7,801 nt of DNA, from assembly GCA_934202505.1 (NCBI GenBank), contig CAKPXW010000079.1, positions 1-7,801 on the forward strand. The letters run 5' to 3'. A model generated the notes under the pieces. It did not search any database and was not told where the DNA came from. It worked only from the letters and a program-made list of their open reading frames with translations. Numbering within the stretch: the first letter of the stretch is position 1; every line of letters starts with the position of its first letter. Source of the DNA: an uncultured Bacilli bacterium (GTDB taxonomy: Bacteria; Bacillota_I; Bacilli_A; RFN20; CAG-631). Of this stretch, positions 6,815-7,801 are shown piece by piece. Made by a program: the position numbers and the translations under genes.

Positions 6815-7801
6815 TTACATATAAAATTCTTTATACCACTCCGCAAACTTTCTTAACCCTTCACGTAATGATGTGCTTGGTTTAAAACCATAATCTCTTT
6901 CTAGTGGTGTTGTGTCTGCATAAGTTATTGGTACATCTCCTGGTTGCATTGGTACTAATTCTTTGTGTGATTCAAAGTCATAATCTATTGGTAATACTCC
7001 TGCTTTAATTAATTCTTCTTGCAAAATATTTACAAAATCTAATAAATTTTCTGGATTTGAATTTCCTATATTATATACTGCATATGGTGGTAAAGGTAAT
7101 CCGTCTTCTCCATTTTTCTTTTCAGGTGCTCCTTGCATTACTCTAACTATTCCCTCTACAATATCATCTACATAAGTAAAATCTCTTTTACAGTTTCCAT
7201 AATTAAATATTTTTATTGTTTCTCCATTAACAAGTTTGTTAGTAAATCCAAAATAAGCCATATCTGGTCTTCCAGCTGGTCCATAAACCGTAAAGAATCT
7301 TAATCCTGTTGATGGAATATTATATAGTTTTGAGTATGCATGTGCTAATAATTCATTACTTTTCTTTGTAGCAGCATATAAACTTACTGGGTTATCTACT
7401 TTGTCATCTGTTGAATATGGTACTTTTTTATTTGATCCATATACTGATGAAGATGATGCATATACTAGATGTTCTACCGGATTATGTCTACAAGCTTCTA
7501 ATATATTATAAAATCCAATTAAATTTGCTTCTATATAAGCATCTGGATTTTCAATACTATATCTTACTCCAGCTTGAGCAGCCAAATTAACCACTACACT
7601 TGGTTTATAATCTTCAAATATTTTATTAATTAGTTCTTTATCTGCTAAGTTTCCTTTAATAAAAATAAAATTATTATATTGTTCTAATTCTTTTAATCTT
7701 GAATTTTTAATTCTTACATCATAATAGTCATTAACTGAATCTAATCCGATTACTTTTATTCCTTTAAATTCTTTTACTAATCTCTTTACTAAGTTTGAAC
7801 C
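6815..7801 (-). CDS. UDP-glucuronate 4-epimerase, N-terminus cut by right edge
   Basis: The frame is open from base 7801 to TAA 6817-6815, giving 328 codons. It begins within the cofactor loop at GSNLVKRL, the tail of the usual TGAAGFIGSNL motif, so about 10-15 residues are missing. The GTG at 7594 is an internal valine, not the start. Visible-residue numbering gives DSVNDYYDVRIK (21-32), VVVNLAAQAGVRYS (69-82), ASSSSVYG (115-122), the short-chain dehydrogenase pair Y142 and K146 in LYAATKK, VYGPAGRPDMAYF (172-184), RDFTYVDDIVEG (206-217), VYNIGN (242-247) and MQPGDVPITYAD (285-296). RPDMAYF and MQPGDVP.TYAD are hallmarks of UDP-glucuronate 4-epimerases rather than plain GalE enzymes. The enzyme interconverts UDP-GlcA and UDP-GalA through a 4-keto intermediate with bound NAD+. 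As the first visible gene it works with the dehydrogenase at the other end of the window to supply galacturonate. Confidence 0.92.
   Translation of the reverse strand, partial: GSNLVKRLVKEFKGIKVIGLDSVNDYYDVRIKNSRLKELEQYNNFIFIKGNLADKELINKIFEDYKPSVVVNLAAQAGVRYSIENPDAYIEANLIGFYNILEACRHNPVEHLVYASSSSVYGSNKKVPYSTDDKVDNPVSLYAATKKSNELLAHAYSKLYNIPSTGLRFFTVYGPAGRPDMAYFGFTNKLVNGETIKIFNYGNCKRDFTYVDDIVEGIVRVMQGAPEKKNGEDGLPLPPYAVYNIGNSNPENLLDFVNILQEELIKAGVLPIDYDFESHKELVPMQPGDVPITYADTTPLERDYGFKPSTSLREGLRKFAEWYKEFYM

Noticed and set aside
7592..7594. GTG as the start codon of the epimerase
   Set aside because: The same frame stays open to the window edge and encodes family-typical sequence upstream (GSNLVKRL, DSVNDYYDV), so this GTG is an internal valine.

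Overview
The window is a slice of a surface-polysaccharide (capsule or exopolysaccharide) gene cluster. Every real gene lies on the minus strand, so transcription runs from the right edge to the left edge. The DNA is very A+T-rich, codons favour A/T in the third position, start sites have GGAG- or GAAGGTG-type Shine-Dalgarno sequences, and TAA, TAG and TGA all serve as stops. This fits a low-GC Bacillota host using the standard code. Several proteins are rich in cysteine, which hints at an anaerobe such as a clostridium or relative. The species cannot be read from the sequence.

Layout in the direction of transcription: (1) 7801-6815, a UDP-glucuronate 4-epimerase missing only its N-terminus at the window edge; (2) 6803-5961, a GT2 glycosyltransferase resembling rhamnosyltransferases; (3) 5960-4836, a GT4 glycosyltransferase; (4) 4839-3982, a TupA-like ATP-grasp protein; (5) a 71-bp gap, the only sizeable one; (6) 3910-2981, a second GT2 glycosyltransferase; (7) 2967-1651, a Wzy-type polymerase; (8) 1658-285, a Wzx-type flippase; (9) 266-1, the first 88 codons of a UDP-glucose 6-dehydrogenase that runs off the left edge. 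The other junctions are overlaps of 4 or 8 bp, one exact abutment, or gaps of 11-18 bp, as expected of a translationally coupled operon.

Together the genes describe a Wzx/Wzy-dependent pathway. The dehydrogenase makes UDP-GlcA and the epimerase converts it to UDP-GalA. Three glycosyltransferases add sugars to a lipid-linked repeat unit, Wzx flips the unit across the membrane, and Wzy polymerises it outside. The priming phosphoglycosyltransferase, chain-length regulators, export or attachment genes, and any dTDP-rhamnose genes are not in the window.

The most interesting member is the TupA-like ATP-grasp protein. Placed among uronic-acid genes, it suggests that the polymer may carry an amide-linked amino acid or peptide. 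No RNA gene, CRISPR array, insertion sequence, convincing promoter or terminator was found, and no stretch longer than 71 bp lacks a gene.
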